Positions 26,659 through 36,263 of a stretch of DNA of 64,000 bases are shown in pieces. The stretch lies in assembly GCA_017548985.1 (NCBI GenBank), contig JAFYYW010000008.1:1-64000 (forward strand), read 5' to 3'. Source of the stretch: Bacteroidales bacterium. GTDB lineage: Bacteria > Bacteroidota > Bacteroidia > Bacteroidales > UBA932. Positions within the stretch are counted from its first letter, which is position 1; every line of letters begins with the position of its first letter. The notes under the pieces were generated by a model. It did not search any database and had not been told where the DNA came from. It saw nothing but the letters and a program-made list of their open reading frames with translations. The translations under genes were made by a program, and so were the position numbers.

Positions 26659-29007
26659 TTAATTGTCCTTTTCGCCGTAGCCATAGCCGTAGCCATAGCC
26701 TCCGTAACCGTAGCCCTTCTTGATCTGGGATCCGTTGAGCACCACGGCCATGTTCTTCAGGTGGCCCTTTTCGTAGAGGTCGTCGATCTGCTGGAGCAGA
26801 CGGCGGTCGAGCTGGCCGCTCCTAAGAACGAACAAGTTCACGTCAACCACCTTATTGATGACCATCGGGTCAGCCACCATGGTCACGGGGACGCTGTCGA
26901 GGAGAATATAGTCATATGACTTCTTGAGTTCCTCGATCAGGGTCTCGAATCTCTTCCTTCCGAACAGCTCAGTGGAGTTCGGCGGGGTGTGACCGGCCGG
27001 GATGAGGTCTACGCCGGCAAGGACATCCTTTCGTATTATGTCGCTGATGCTGACAGTCTCATCATACAGATAATTCGACAGGCCGGAGGTCACGTGCTTG
27101 ACTCCGAACAATTTTGAGAGGGATCTCTTCCTAAGGTCGACATCAAGGATGACGACTTTCTTTTTCGCGTCAGCCAAACAAGCCGCGATATTGGTGGACA
27201 GGAAGGTCTTTCCCGCGCCGACACTGATTGAGTTGCTGGCGATCACCATCTGGTCTGATCCTTCAGGGCGCATGAAGTCGAGGTTGGTACACATAATCCT
27301 CATGGCTTCCGTGAAGACGCTCTTGGAGTTAGGGTCGTAAGCGGTCTTTACAGGCTCATCAACCTTTTCACCCTTCTTTGCCTTCTTCTTGTCTTTCTTC
27401 TGCTTCTTGGTCTTGACGAAGGGAAGCTCTGCCAGGAATGGCGTGATAAGCATGTCTTCCACATCCTTGCGGGTGCGGGCCTTGGTGTCCAGGAACATCC
27501 TGGCAAGAAGGATGATGGCAGGCAAAAGCAAGCCAATCAAAAGGGCCAGGAGGAACATTTTGTTCCTCTGCGGATAGACTGGACCCCACGATCCGGTAGG
27601 TTCGTCAATCATACGGGCATTGTTGTCCGCCATCGCCTGAGTCAGCGAGTTCTCCTCGCGCTTGTTTAGAAGGAACAGGTACAGGGACTCCTTAATCTGC
27701 TGTTGGCGTTCGATTGAGAGAACTTCACGGGCCTTGGCCGGCATGGCGGTGAATTTCCGCACGGCTGTAGTCTCCTGCTTCGCCAAATCATCACGGTGAA
27801 CCTGGAGGCTAACGAGATGGTTGTTGAGGATGCCGATGATGTTCTGTCTCAGATCCTGAAGTGCGGCTCCAAGTTCCTTTACTGCAGGACTCTCTGTACT
27901 GGAAGCCTCGACTAGTTTCTCGCGGCGGAGGACCATTGCGTTATATTCGGCAATGTTCTTGTCCGCATTAGGGTCGTTGACACCAGTCTGAGTCGGAATC
28001 AGACCGTACGGCTTCATGTTCTTGATATAGTTGAGAAGGTATTCGGCTACCTGGACGTCCGTTTCGACCTTGACTATCTCGGCGTTGTACCCACGGCTCT
28101 CATTCAAATAACGGGAAGCTGCTTCGTCCACGCTCATCACCTGGTTGGCGCTCTTGAACTGGGCCAGGCTATTTTCCACATGGCCCAACTCTTCCTGGAT
28201 GCTGATGAGTCTTTCATTGATAAACTCAGCGGTATTGACGGCGATGCGGTTCTTTTCCCTGATAGCATCCTCGTTATACTTCTCGATTAGGGCATTTATG
28301 AGATCTGTCGACCTTTGTAGAGAGTAGTCTTGGAGAGCAATCTGAAGGATTGTGCCATCCTGGGTAATTTGAAGTCCGGAAAGATAACCCAAAGCGGCAT
28401 TCAAAGGGATAGTCTTTTGGACAGTCAATTCCTTTCCGAACCAGGACGGGCCGTATTGGGTGTCAGGTTGGAATACAACCTTACCGCCCCCTAGGGCTAT
28501 GGTGTCGCCCAAGGACACCGTCTGGAAATTACCTGTTCCGTCAAGATCCAGTTTTATCTGCTTGTCATCCAATGGAGTTACAATGACAGAGAAAGAGCCG
28601 GGCACGTTTTCTTCACGAGAGAAGAACACACGCACAGGGGAATTACGGTATAATTCAACATCCCGGAATTTGACCCTCATCTTGTAGTTGACATCGGCAT
28701 CCAGCAACTTCACCGCTTCGGTCATTAGCCTGCGGGAACGAAGTTGAAGGATCTCCGTAGTCATGCTTACGTTATTGATAGTACTGGAATAAGCGTCCAG
28801 CCTTACCGAACGTACCGAGTTGCTGGGATCCTTTATGATCACGGTCACCCCGCTGCGATAGATGAACGGGGTCCTGGCATATTTGTAATACGTATAGCCA
28901 AGGGCTAAAGCAACGCAGAGCACGAACCAATACCAGTGGCTCAAAAGATAGAAGAACAGATCGACAAGATTGATCTGATCCTTATTCTTGTTGTTCTTGT
29001 TTTGCAT
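26659..29007 (-). CDS. wzc: Wzc-type polysaccharide co-polymerase with BY-kinase domain
   Basis: A 782-residue inner-membrane protein. Residues about 10-130 are the Wzz-type chain-length domain with a first membrane helix near 21-41; a long coiled periplasmic part follows; a second helix lies near 490-515; the cytoplasmic bacterial tyrosine kinase spans about 560-760. Walker A reads SVGAGKT (ending at residue 601; PGEGKS is commoner), Walker A' ILDVDLRKRSL and Walker B YILLDSVPV. The last residues form a Gly-Tyr tail that should be the autophosphorylation cluster. With Wza it controls export and length of the polysaccharide. wza lies just upstream. Confidence 0.93.
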   Translation of the reverse strand: MQNKNNKNKDQINLVDLFFYLLSHWYWFVLCVALALGYTYYKYARTPFIYRSGVTVIIKDPSNSVRSVRLDAYSSTINNVSMTTEILQLRSRRLMTEAVKLLDADVNYKMRVKFRDVELYRNSPVRVFFSREENVPGSFSVIVTPLDDKQIKLDLDGTGNFQTVSLGDTIALGGGKVVFQPDTQYGPSWFGKELTVQKTIPLNAALGYLSGLQITQDGTILQIALQDYSLQRSTDLINALIEKYNEDAIREKNRIAVNTAEFINERLISIQEELGHVENSLAQFKSANQVMSVDEAASRYLNESRGYNAEIVKVETDVQVAEYLLNYIKNMKPYGLIPTQTGVNDPNADKNIAEYNAMVLRREKLVEASSTESPAVKELGAALQDLRQNIIGILNNHLVSLQVHRDDLAKQETTAVRKFTAMPAKAREVLSIERQQQIKESLYLFLLNKREENSLTQAMADNNARMIDEPTGSWGPVYPQRNKMFLLALLIGLLLPAIILLARMFLDTKARTRKDVEDMLITPFLAELPFVKTKKQKKDKKKAKKGEKVDEPVKTAYDPNSKSVFTEAMRIMCTNLDFMRPEGSDQMVIASNSISVGAGKTFLSTNIAACLADAKKKVVILDVDLRKRSLSKLFGVKHVTSGLSNYLYDETVSISDIIRKDVLAGVDLIPAGHTPPNSTELFGRKRFETLIEELKKSYDYILLDSVPVTMVADPMVINKVVDVNLFVLRSGQLDRRLLQQIDDLYEKGHLKNMAVVLNGSQIKKGYGYGGYGYGYGYGEKDN
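26674..26715 (-). repeat. Gly-Tyr-coding repeat at the end of wzc
   Basis: Units built from CCATAGCCG and CCGTAACC encode alternating Gly and Tyr in the C-terminal kinase tail. The units resemble those in the DUF4270 gene at 22.9 kb. Confidence 0.7.
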
Positions 29008-29009
29008 GG

Positions 29010-29801
29010 TTATTCGTTACCGTCATCAATTAACTTCATCCAAAGGTAAAATGTAGAGACAAGTGAGCCGAGAGTGAAGATAGGAGACAGTGAGGATACA
29101 AATGTTCTGAACGGTTGAGACTCCCTGCTGCCCTTGGGTTTGAAATACACGATGTCGTTCTGCTGAAGATAGTAAGCAGGAGAATCAAAAAGATCTTTCT
29201 TTTGAAGATTAACACTGTAGGCTTTGCGGACACCATCTTCGGTGCGGATCACCATCACGTCCTTGATCTTAACCAATTGCCCGCCTGTACCAGACTGGGC
29301 GACAACCTGGAGCAAATTGATAGGCCCATTGCCAGCATGGAGGATATTGCCCCCGGTTTCCTTAAGGACCGTGATAGTAAAATTGCTCATGGAGACATCC
29401 ACTATCGGCTCCTTTATATAACCCATCTCAATGATGCTGGAGGCAATCATATCTTTTACCTCCTTAAGGGTCTTGCCCATGACCATTATCTTTCCGATGA
29501 CCGGGAAGTCAATAGAGCCTTCCGGGTCGATAAGATACTTGACCGCATTGGAAGAGGCAGTATTCTCTATAGTGCTTAATCCTGCTCCGGCATTGAAAGG
29601 GGCTGCCAATTCAGGTTTAGTACTTCGAACTTGTATCATCACTTCGTCTCCAGGCTGTAACTTTAACTCAGGAGCTTTCATGGCCTCATAAACCTCCCCA
29701 TACTCAAAATCCCGGAGATAGGTCCAATTCTTTGAGGAGGCACAGGAACAGGCCAGGGCTACCAGCCCGGCCAATATTACCAATTCAAGAAGTCTTTTCA
29801 T
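29010..29801 (-). CDS. wza: Wza-type outer-membrane polysaccharide export lipoprotein
   Basis: A 263-residue lipoprotein (lipobox VALAC, Cys18). Residues about 45-140 form the polysaccharide export domain (LKLQPGDEVMIQVRSTKPE, then DPEGSIDFPVIGKIMVMGKT), followed by an SLBB-like domain and a hydrophobic C-terminal end. It is shorter than E. coli Wza, as in other Bacteroidota. It forms the outer-membrane channel through which Wzc-controlled polymer leaves the cell. Its start overlaps the preceding glycosyltransferase gene by 17 nt and its stop lies 2 nt before wzc. Confidence 0.92.
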   Translation of the reverse strand: MKRLLELVILAGLVALACSCASSKNWTYLRDFEYGEVYEAMKAPELKLQPGDEVMIQVRSTKPELAAPFNAGAGLSTIENTASSNAVKYLIDPEGSIDFPVIGKIMVMGKTLKEVKDMIASSIIEMGYIKEPIVDVSMSNFTITVLKETGGNILHAGNGPINLLQVVAQSGTGGQLVKIKDVMVIRTEDGVRKAYSVNLQKKDLFDSPAYYLQQNDIVYFKPKGSRESQPFRTFVSSLSPIFTLGSLVSTFYLWMKLIDDGNE

Positions 29802-30885
29802 ATAACTCTATCGTTTTATTTATCATCATTTCTTTCTTAAACATAGCTTCGAAACGTGCCTTGGCGCCGTCACAGAATGTCTTTCGGGCAGCATCATCCA
29901 TTGTGACCTCGATTATTGCCTTTGCGAGTGCTTCAGGGTTTCCGGGCTCCGCATTAAGACCCGAGACACCGTCTTCATTCACCCAGGACACTCCGGATCC
30001 GGGAATCTTGGTGGCCACGACAGGAGTTCCAATTGACATAGCCTCGATCTGAACTATCCCGAAAGCCTCGTTCTTTGTGACCGAAGGCAGGACGAAAACA
30101 TCAGCCGCGGCGAACCACGCCGGGAGATCCTCGTCCCGGATATACCCGGCCAACGAAACCTTCTTGTCAAGTCCAAGTCTTTCTATTTCAGCCTGAAGAC
30201 TGTCCTTAAGCGGGCCGGCACCTCCTATGACCACGCGATAATCGTCGGGGAGGTATCCGGCAGCCCTGACAAGATGCACATAACCTTTGTACGGGATGAG
30301 TCTGCCGAGCGAGAATACAAGTTTCTTGCCGTCGTATGTGTTCTTTAACTTGCTTACCGATGCTTGTTCCTGCAGCATGGAGTCAACACCTATAGGAATG
30401 AAACAGGTCTTTCCTTGAACGTTCTCCAATGCCTTGGACTCGGCAACATAAACAGGAGAGGTGCCCACGATTCTGTCCGCCCTGTGGATCAGCCAGGATT
30501 GGATCGGTTTGTAAAGAAAGTGTAAAAACCCCTTGCCGATTATGTCGCTGTGCCAGTGCAGGACGACCTTCCCCTTGAAACGGCTGAGTCTCAAAGCCAG
30601 TCCTGCCATAGGGTCAGGATGGTGGATGTCGATGATATCGTATTCCCCCGCATGATTCCTGAGCCAGGAAACCATCCTGGGCGCAATCATAGTACCGGAG
30701 ACCTTGAACAAGGTGGGAACCACGTACAGGGTGCCTCCTCCGTCGAATGAGAGTTTCTGCATGTCCGTCTTTCCGTCGGCGCTGGCGCAAAGCATGTCAC
30801 AACCCAACCCGACGGTCAGGTCGTACATCACTTTCTCAACCCCTCCGAAGATGGGGAAGAACTTACCGAGCTGCAAGACTCTCAT
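29785..30885 (-). CDS. Glycosyltransferase family 4
   Basis: A 366-residue GT-B transferase. The N-domain begins MRVLQLGKFFPIFGGVEKVM; the C-domain has KLVFSLGRLIPYKGYVHLVR and the donor-binding acidic block VLPSVTKNEAFGIVQIEA, with the usual E-x7-E spacing. It adds a sugar, with retention, to the lipid-linked unit on the cytoplasmic side. I started at ATG 30885, where the GT4 motif begins; the frame is open further upstream but that part lies inside the neighbouring gene. The overlap with that gene is 23 nt. Confidence 0.88.
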   Translation of the reverse strand: MRVLQLGKFFPIFGGVEKVMYDLTVGLGCDMLCASADGKTDMQKLSFDGGGTLYVVPTLFKVSGTMIAPRMVSWLRNHAGEYDIIDIHHPDPMAGLALRLSRFKGKVVLHWHSDIIGKGFLHFLYKPIQSWLIHRADRIVGTSPVYVAESKALENVQGKTCFIPIGVDSMLQEQASVSKLKNTYDGKKLVFSLGRLIPYKGYVHLVRAAGYLPDDYRVVIGGAGPLKDSLQAEIERLGLDKKVSLAGYIRDEDLPAWFAAADVFVLPSVTKNEAFGIVQIEAMSIGTPVVATKIPGSGVSWVNEDGVSGLNAEPGNPEALAKAIIEVTMDDAARKTFCDGAKARFEAMFKKEMMINKTIELYEKTS

Positions 30886-32092
30886 ACAAATCAATGTAAT
30901 CGCGGAAGCATCTGTCCTTGTCAAAATTGGCAAGAGCATACTCCCTGCGATTTAACCTACAAAAATAGGAATTATTCCCGATTATATCATTAATTATCTT
31001 CGTCATCCCTTCGATATTCCCTTGTTCCACAACGAATCCCGTCTTCTCGGTGACTGATTCTGGGGATCCCCCGGTCCTGTAAGTGATAACCGGTGTGCCG
31101 CAGGCTATTGACTCCAGGTTTACGGTAGGGTAGTTGTCTTGCCAGGTTGGATTGAGGAAAGCGACTGCTCCGGAGTATAACTCTGCTAACGCCGCGGCGT
31201 CAGATGTTCGAGGAATATGGATCACGTTTTCCGGCAGTGCTTTTTCCTGCTTTTGCGTCATACGGCCAACCATTACAAGTGAAATGTTTATGTCCAGTAA
31301 TCCGGCTAACCTCATCAAATCATCGAACCCTTTTTCTTTAAGCCAGATGCTAGCAACGGCAATCACGTAATGAGGAGTCCTGATTCCGTATTTTTCCTTC
31401 GTTTGTTTATTATTTGATGGCTTGAATACATCGAGATCTATACCATTGTGTATAACTTGACAGGGAACCTCGGAGAGGAACGACTGTTGAATCTCGCCCT
31501 TAATCCATTCTGAAACCGCCACAAGGTGAAGATTCTTCATCTTTGTCAAAACTTGCCGTTTCCTCGCGTAATTGGATGCTGAATGATCTAAAAGCCAACT
31601 GGCCGGGAACGAAGTCTTCTGGGGACATGAATGGCACCTGGTCTTCCAACGGTCACAATTGGCGGCAGAATAGTAGTAGCAATGGCCTGTATACAACCAG
31701 CAGTCATGCGCCGTCCAGACAACCGGTATTCCCGATCCGCCAAGGAAGTCGCAAAGCATAGGGTAGTTGAGGAAATAACCGTGGACATTGTGAATATGGA
31801 TAATGTCCGGCTTGATTGCCTCAATCTGCCTTATCAGTTCATTCGTGCCTCGTCTGGATGCCAGGCCGTGGGCATCGAGCAGTCGGGTGGCGACGGCATG
31901 GACTGCCAGATCGGCCTTGTTCCCTATGGGAATCAATTTGGATGTATGTGGTACCATTCCGTCCCTGGCCCGGCTGTAAGCGATATAGCTTTCCCAGCCT
32001 GAGCTGATAGCCAGGTCTCCAATCCCACGCATTATCTTGCCTGTGGATGTGTTCTCACGTACAACCGGGTTGATCTGCAGGAGTTTCCTCAT
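30863..32092 (-). CDS. Glycosyltransferase family 4 (WcaC-like type)
   Basis: A 409-residue GT-B enzyme that begins MRKLLQINPVVRENTSTGKI, as in colanic-acid type GT4 proteins. The segment IHIHNVHGYFLNYPMLCDFL and the cysteine-rich stretch with HDCWLYTGHCYYYSAANC are typical of this branch. The donor site reads LNPTWQDNYPTVNLESIACG. It transfers one sugar to the growing repeat unit. It lies 1 nt after the acyltransferase gene and overlaps the next GT4. Confidence 0.88.
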   Translation of the reverse strand: MRKLLQINPVVRENTSTGKIMRGIGDLAISSGWESYIAYSRARDGMVPHTSKLIPIGNKADLAVHAVATRLLDAHGLASRRGTNELIRQIEAIKPDIIHIHNVHGYFLNYPMLCDFLGGSGIPVVWTAHDCWLYTGHCYYYSAANCDRWKTRCHSCPQKTSFPASWLLDHSASNYARKRQVLTKMKNLHLVAVSEWIKGEIQQSFLSEVPCQVIHNGIDLDVFKPSNNKQTKEKYGIRTPHYVIAVASIWLKEKGFDDLMRLAGLLDINISLVMVGRMTQKQEKALPENVIHIPRTSDAAALAELYSGAVAFLNPTWQDNYPTVNLESIACGTPVITYRTGGSPESVTEKTGFVVEQGNIEGMTKIINDIIGNNSYFCRLNRREYALANFDKDRCFRDYIDLYESLAAR

Positions 32093-32093
32093 C

Positions 32094-32975
32094 CTATTTT
32101 CCTCCGACTATTATTCTTGTTACACGTGGCGTTAATAATCTCATTAAATAATATACCGCCGATAGGATTCCTAATGCGGCAACGAAAGAAAGAAGGAAAA
32201 TACCTATCAATTGGATCGTGTTGGTGGGTGAAAGACAGACCACAAGAGCCTTCTTGATAGATACTACCAGAAGATAGTGATAGAGATAGACAAAATAAGT
32301 CCATGCCCTGGATCTCACTGAAACTCCGCCATTGGACGCCAGCCACTTTTCGATTGGCTCGATTTTCCATGTGGATAAACAAGCTCCGGCTGAAAAGAAG
32401 AACAGGGGAGCCGGTCCGATCTTGGCAATCCAAAGCAAGCCGAGCAGTATCACTCCACACCAGCGGAAATGCCTCACTATCAAGTATATTATTGGAGACA
32501 GGATGCTTACTATGATAAGCTCTCGGATAAACCATAGCGATAGATTGATAGGGCCTTTCCAAAACACGAACAGAGGATCTTTCCACCTGTCTCCCAGAAA
32601 CCCGTCTATCATTGAAGGAAACTGTTTGATAGCCAGGTAGTAAGCACCAAAAGCGATACAATTGGCTATTATGAGTGGAATGAACAGGGACAAGAAACGA
32701 GAGCGAATTTTATTCCAGAACCATCCGGAAGGAGGATCCTCCGGTACATTCCTGAAAAACAGATACCCTGATATCACGAAAAACAAAGGAACGCAAACTT
32801 CTGTCAAGAGCAACACCCATTTCATGATTCCATCAAACACGGGGGTGCCTACAGACATGTCCACCAGGGCGGCATGTCTGAGCACAATGCCGATGGTTAG
32901 GATAACCCGGATCAGATCGATCTTGTTCCCCTTCGGGGCGGTCAAGCCAGCAGTTCCTTGAAGCTCCTGTCCCAT
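32094..32975 (-). CDS. Acyltransferase-3 family membrane protein (first of five)
   Basis: A 293-residue integral membrane protein with about nine to ten helices. The N-terminal IDLIRVILTIGIVLRHAALV contains the Arg-His pair of the acyltransferase-3 family, and VPLFFVISGYLFFRN is the next conserved block. Such proteins move acetyl or other acyl groups across or onto surface sugars. The acyl group and site are unknown. It overlaps the preceding GT4 by 34 nt. Confidence 0.85.
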   Translation of the reverse strand: MGQELQGTAGLTAPKGNKIDLIRVILTIGIVLRHAALVDMSVGTPVFDGIMKWVLLLTEVCVPLFFVISGYLFFRNVPEDPPSGWFWNKIRSRFLSLFIPLIIANCIAFGAYYLAIKQFPSMIDGFLGDRWKDPLFVFWKGPINLSLWFIRELIIVSILSPIIYLIVRHFRWCGVILLGLLWIAKIGPAPLFFFSAGACLSTWKIEPIEKWLASNGGVSVRSRAWTYFVYLYHYLLVVSIKKALVVCLSPTNTIQLIGIFLLSFVAALGILSAVYYLMRLLTPRVTRIIVGGK

Positions 32976-34075
32976 TGTTTCATTATTTTTTTTTCTGAAT
33001 ATTCTTCGGCGACCTTGCGGGCTTCAGCGCTCATCCTGGAGCGAAGCGATTCATCTCTCATAATAGTTTCCATCGCTTTTGCCAATGCGGCGATGTTGCC
33101 TTCGGGCACCAAAAGACCATTCTGTCCGTTCCTGATGATATCCTTCGGACCGCATTTGAAATCGAAACAAACACCAGGCAGCCCGCAACTCATCGCCTCG
33201 ATTAGAACCATTGGCAGGCCTTCGTAGTGTGAGCTCATCACGATGAAGGCGCTGGAAGCATATTCCTTGAATATATTCTTGGTCGGTGGGTTGATCCTGG
33301 CAGAAGGACTGATACCAAGCCGTTCAATCCTTTCTTCCAACATTTCCTTCCATTCTCCCTGTCCGAAGATGTCCAGCCGCCATTCCTTACGAATATCCTC
33401 AGAGAGCGATGACCAGGCGTCGATAAGCCTGTCGAATCCCTTCTGGTAGTCCAGGCGTCCGACTGCTATCACCCTTCGGGATGAGACGTCATATGATAAT
33501 TCAGGCACGTCAGCCGCCGCATTTGGAATGACCTCAAGGTTGGGAAGGTTCCCCCAATACCCCGCGTCTTCCTTGGTAAGCACCACAAACCTGTCGAACT
33601 TCCTGGCAATCCTTACGTCTTGCCATGAGCGGAACCTGTCCGCCAACCCGAGAAGTCCGCTCCTTCCATACTGCAAACGGAAATACCTGTTGAGATGCAG
33701 TTCCAGTACCTTCTTGCTTCCATCCTTGATCTTAGGGATAAATGAAGACTCAGAAGGATACAGGGATGCGACTATGTCGGCCCTCTCCTTCATAAGCAAC
33801 TCGGTCAAGGCTTTCCTATGCTTTCTGCGCTTCTGGAAATAACTGAGAATCTTTGCGATAGGGGAACGGCCGTTGTCAATCGAATAGTTTATTCCCAAAT
33901 CTATCATCCGTACATTTCCTGGGAATTGATAGAACGGGGGTCTGCCCTGCTGGTCGGTAGTTACGACAGTCACGTCATACCCATCCCTGGAGGCGAACCA
34001 CCTTACCTTATTCAGCAGCACCCGCTCCATCCCTCCCGGGTTGTAGAGGGATGCCATGCAGTAAAAGAGTTTCAT
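32942..34075 (-). CDS. Glycosyltransferase family 4 (paralogue of the gene at 41.9 kb)
   Basis: A 377-residue GT-B enzyme. The start MKLFYCMASLYNPGGMERVL is the acceptor-side signature with the glycine pair; the C-domain has RVIAVGRLDYQKGFDRLIDA and the donor site HYEGLPMVLIEAMSCGLPGV. The protein is clearly similar along its length to the GT4 at 41911-43053 (for example IDLGINYS and the DGSKK blocks), so the two are duplicates. Start at ATG 34075, which overlaps the previous stop (ATGA); a TTG further upstream is unlikely. Confidence 0.88.
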   Translation of the reverse strand: MKLFYCMASLYNPGGMERVLLNKVRWFASRDGYDVTVVTTDQQGRPPFYQFPGNVRMIDLGINYSIDNGRSPIAKILSYFQKRRKHRKALTELLMKERADIVASLYPSESSFIPKIKDGSKKVLELHLNRYFRLQYGRSGLLGLADRFRSWQDVRIARKFDRFVVLTKEDAGYWGNLPNLEVIPNAAADVPELSYDVSSRRVIAVGRLDYQKGFDRLIDAWSSLSEDIRKEWRLDIFGQGEWKEMLEERIERLGISPSARINPPTKNIFKEYASSAFIVMSSHYEGLPMVLIEAMSCGLPGVCFDFKCGPKDIIRNGQNGLLVPEGNIAALAKAMETIMRDESLRSRMSAEARKVAEEYSEKKIMKQWDRSFKELLA

Positions 34076-35007
34076 TTTCGTGATAGGGTTGACTTGCAAA
34101 GGTTATTGACGAGAAAAGAAACAACTATAGTGGTGCCGAATACCGTCAGTATATATAACCACTCTGGGCTAATCGCAACTGGATATTTATGAAATAATTC
34201 CATCATTGTCAGATGTGAGAGGTATATCTCATACGAAATGATTCCGAGGAGGCCAAGGAGAGGAGAAATATACTTGTCCGGTTTGATTGCTGCGACTATC
34301 AATGCAATGCCCATCGGGGTAACCATGTAGAATAATGTCCAGACAAACTGGTTGCCAGTCAGATAAGTACCGATCGCGGCCAAAGAAAGGATGGCGAGGC
34401 TTGATATATAGAATGCGATATTCTTGCCGCAGAAAGAATTGATGGTATCCTCGCGCATCGCATAGACCGCTCCGCAAGGGAATGAGAAAGAGCAGATCCA
34501 CCAGCATCGGTCATATCCTACCCAGACCGCGAAAAAGATAAAGGCCAAAGAACCGAGGAATAAGAAAGGAAGCCTTGCCGACAAAGGGAGAAACCTGAAA
34601 GCGAACCAGAACAGAATGTAATCAAATATGATGACGAATAAGAACCAATACTGTGGAGGATATGCCTGTCCGTATTTTACTAATCGCCAAAGTAATGCCA
34701 GAAGCGTCGTCTCTCTGGTTCCGCACAACAGAAAATGGAGTAAAAGCAGAATGATGGCCGGAGCCAATATTTTTGTCAATCTGTATTTTAAGAATCCGAT
34801 TAAGTACGAGGAACCTTTATTATTCCATGATTTTACCAGTCCGAACCCGGAGATGAAGAAGAACATTGCCACAGCTGTCGCGGCCATTTTGTGGAATGGG
34901 ACGAATACAGGACAGTCAGAATAATAATAGAAGTGCCCAAGCACTATAATCAGTGCCATAAGCGCCTTCAGCGGTCCCATTTTCTTGTTAGAAAAGGACA
35001 GGGTCAT
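34072..35007 (-). CDS. Acyltransferase-3 family membrane protein (second of five)
   Basis: A 311-residue polytopic membrane protein (about ten helices). PLKALMALIIVLGHFYYYSD carries the family His and TAVAMFFFISGFGLVKSW the second block. The Arg usual near the His is replaced here by other residues, so activity should not be taken for granted. It probably acylates a sugar of the polymer. Its stop overlaps the GT4 start and its start overlaps the Wzy-like gene stop (both ATGA). Confidence 0.8.
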   Translation of the reverse strand: MTLSFSNKKMGPLKALMALIIVLGHFYYYSDCPVFVPFHKMAATAVAMFFFISGFGLVKSWNNKGSSYLIGFLKYRLTKILAPAIILLLLHFLLCGTRETTLLALLWRLVKYGQAYPPQYWFLFVIIFDYILFWFAFRFLPLSARLPFLFLGSLAFIFFAVWVGYDRCWWICSFSFPCGAVYAMREDTINSFCGKNIAFYISSLAILSLAAIGTYLTGNQFVWTLFYMVTPMGIALIVAAIKPDKYISPLLGLLGIISYEIYLSHLTMMELFHKYPVAISPEWLYILTVFGTTIVVSFLVNNLCKSTLSRK

Positions 35008-36257
35008 TCTGAATGAGGTTGAGTCATAACATCACCATCAACACAAAGCAGAAGGGCTTCCAGCAGAAAAATATCAGTTGTCACTTTTGCCCATATGATG
35101 GCTTGGAGAGTGATGAGCAGTAGAGATAATAGATAAAAGTCCTTAAATTTCGTATTTAAAGAGAGACTGACGTATATGAAATATGAGGCGAAAACAGAGA
35201 ACCCTATCAATCCGCAATATAGGACGAAATTGCAATACCCGATATCGGTTCCCCATGCGAATACTCCAAATTTACCGGCGCCTATCATCCAGTCGTGGAA
35301 AGTCTTCGGCCAAATCCACATTACCTTAAGCAAGATATCGGTTGAATTAGTCCTGAATTCACCAGTTTCAGCCCAATTGAAGAAACCCTCGAAGCCGAAG
35401 CGGAACAATCTTCTGGCCTCTGGACTGGAATTGTATAGACTTGATCCCAATGCAAAGAAACCAAGAATCAACCCAATAAACAGAGCGAAAAACCAAAGCT
35501 GACTTTTTTTGACATATCCTCCTCTCTTTACAGCCGCATTGGTGAAAATGATATATGCGATAGCCAATACCGCGCCGACGGTGGTAGTTCTTGATATCAT
35601 CGATCCGACTACAGACAGTATAATGAAGCCGACCAGATACTTTGTCAAATTCTTAACCTGTCCGGTGATATTTTCGTTATGAACCATTTGATAACCTATC
35701 AGCAGTAGGACAGCGGAAAAACGCACACCAGCGGTATCAAGCGCGCAGCCAATCCCATACAGTCTGTTGTGTTTTTTATAAAAATCGTTTGCTTGCGCGA
35801 TAAGCATGCTTACTAGCCTGTCAATGGCCGGGAAATTATCTATCAATAAAGCGATTATGCACTGAGCCACGCAGACAATCAGCAGATATTTGGATATGGA
35901 AGCAAGATCTGCTTTCTTTTCTATGGCCTTTATCATTACATAATCGCCATAAGCTCCTCCCATCCATGTGGCGAATGAAGTCCAATAGGAAACGTAAGTC
36001 ATATCATCCGTTCCATTTGTGATGACGGAGAAGTAACACGAAAGCGAAAAGAGTACTGAAAGGATAGCAGCTATAACCGTTCTCTTGGATAAATGGACGG
36101 TTTTTTCCTGAAGACATTTATAAACAAAGGCGGCATAACCGAAAGCCGCGACCATCATCTTTGAATTGACGGCCGACGGGATGAACGTGAATCTCACCGG
36201 GAAAAAGTAGAAATCCACTATTGTCGCCAGAAATATGACTTGCAGCAGCCTTTTCAT
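35004..36257 (-). CDS. wzy: Wzy-like polysaccharide polymerase
   Basis: A 417-residue integral membrane protein with about eleven to twelve helices and a larger periplasmic loop near residues 265-325 (FRFGFEGFFNWAETGEFRTN and after), the hallmark layout of O-antigen/capsule polymerases. There is no conserved catalytic motif, as usual for Wzy. It is the only protein of this kind in the locus, and together with Wzx, Wza and Wzc it completes a Wzy-dependent pathway. The gene symbol rests on topology and context, not on sequence similarity. Confidence 0.7.
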   Translation of the reverse strand: MKRLLQVIFLATIVDFYFFPVRFTFIPSAVNSKMMVAAFGYAAFVYKCLQEKTVHLSKRTVIAAILSVLFSLSCYFSVITNGTDDMTYVSYWTSFATWMGGAYGDYVMIKAIEKKADLASISKYLLIVCVAQCIIALLIDNFPAIDRLVSMLIAQANDFYKKHNRLYGIGCALDTAGVRFSAVLLLIGYQMVHNENITGQVKNLTKYLVGFIILSVVGSMISRTTTVGAVLAIAYIIFTNAAVKRGGYVKKSQLWFFALFIGLILGFFALGSSLYNSSPEARRLFRFGFEGFFNWAETGEFRTNSTDILLKVMWIWPKTFHDWMIGAGKFGVFAWGTDIGYCNFVLYCGLIGFSVFASYFIYVSLSLNTKFKDFYLLSLLLITLQAIIWAKVTTDIFLLEALLLCVDGDVMTQPHSE

Positions 36258-36263
36258 TTCTTT

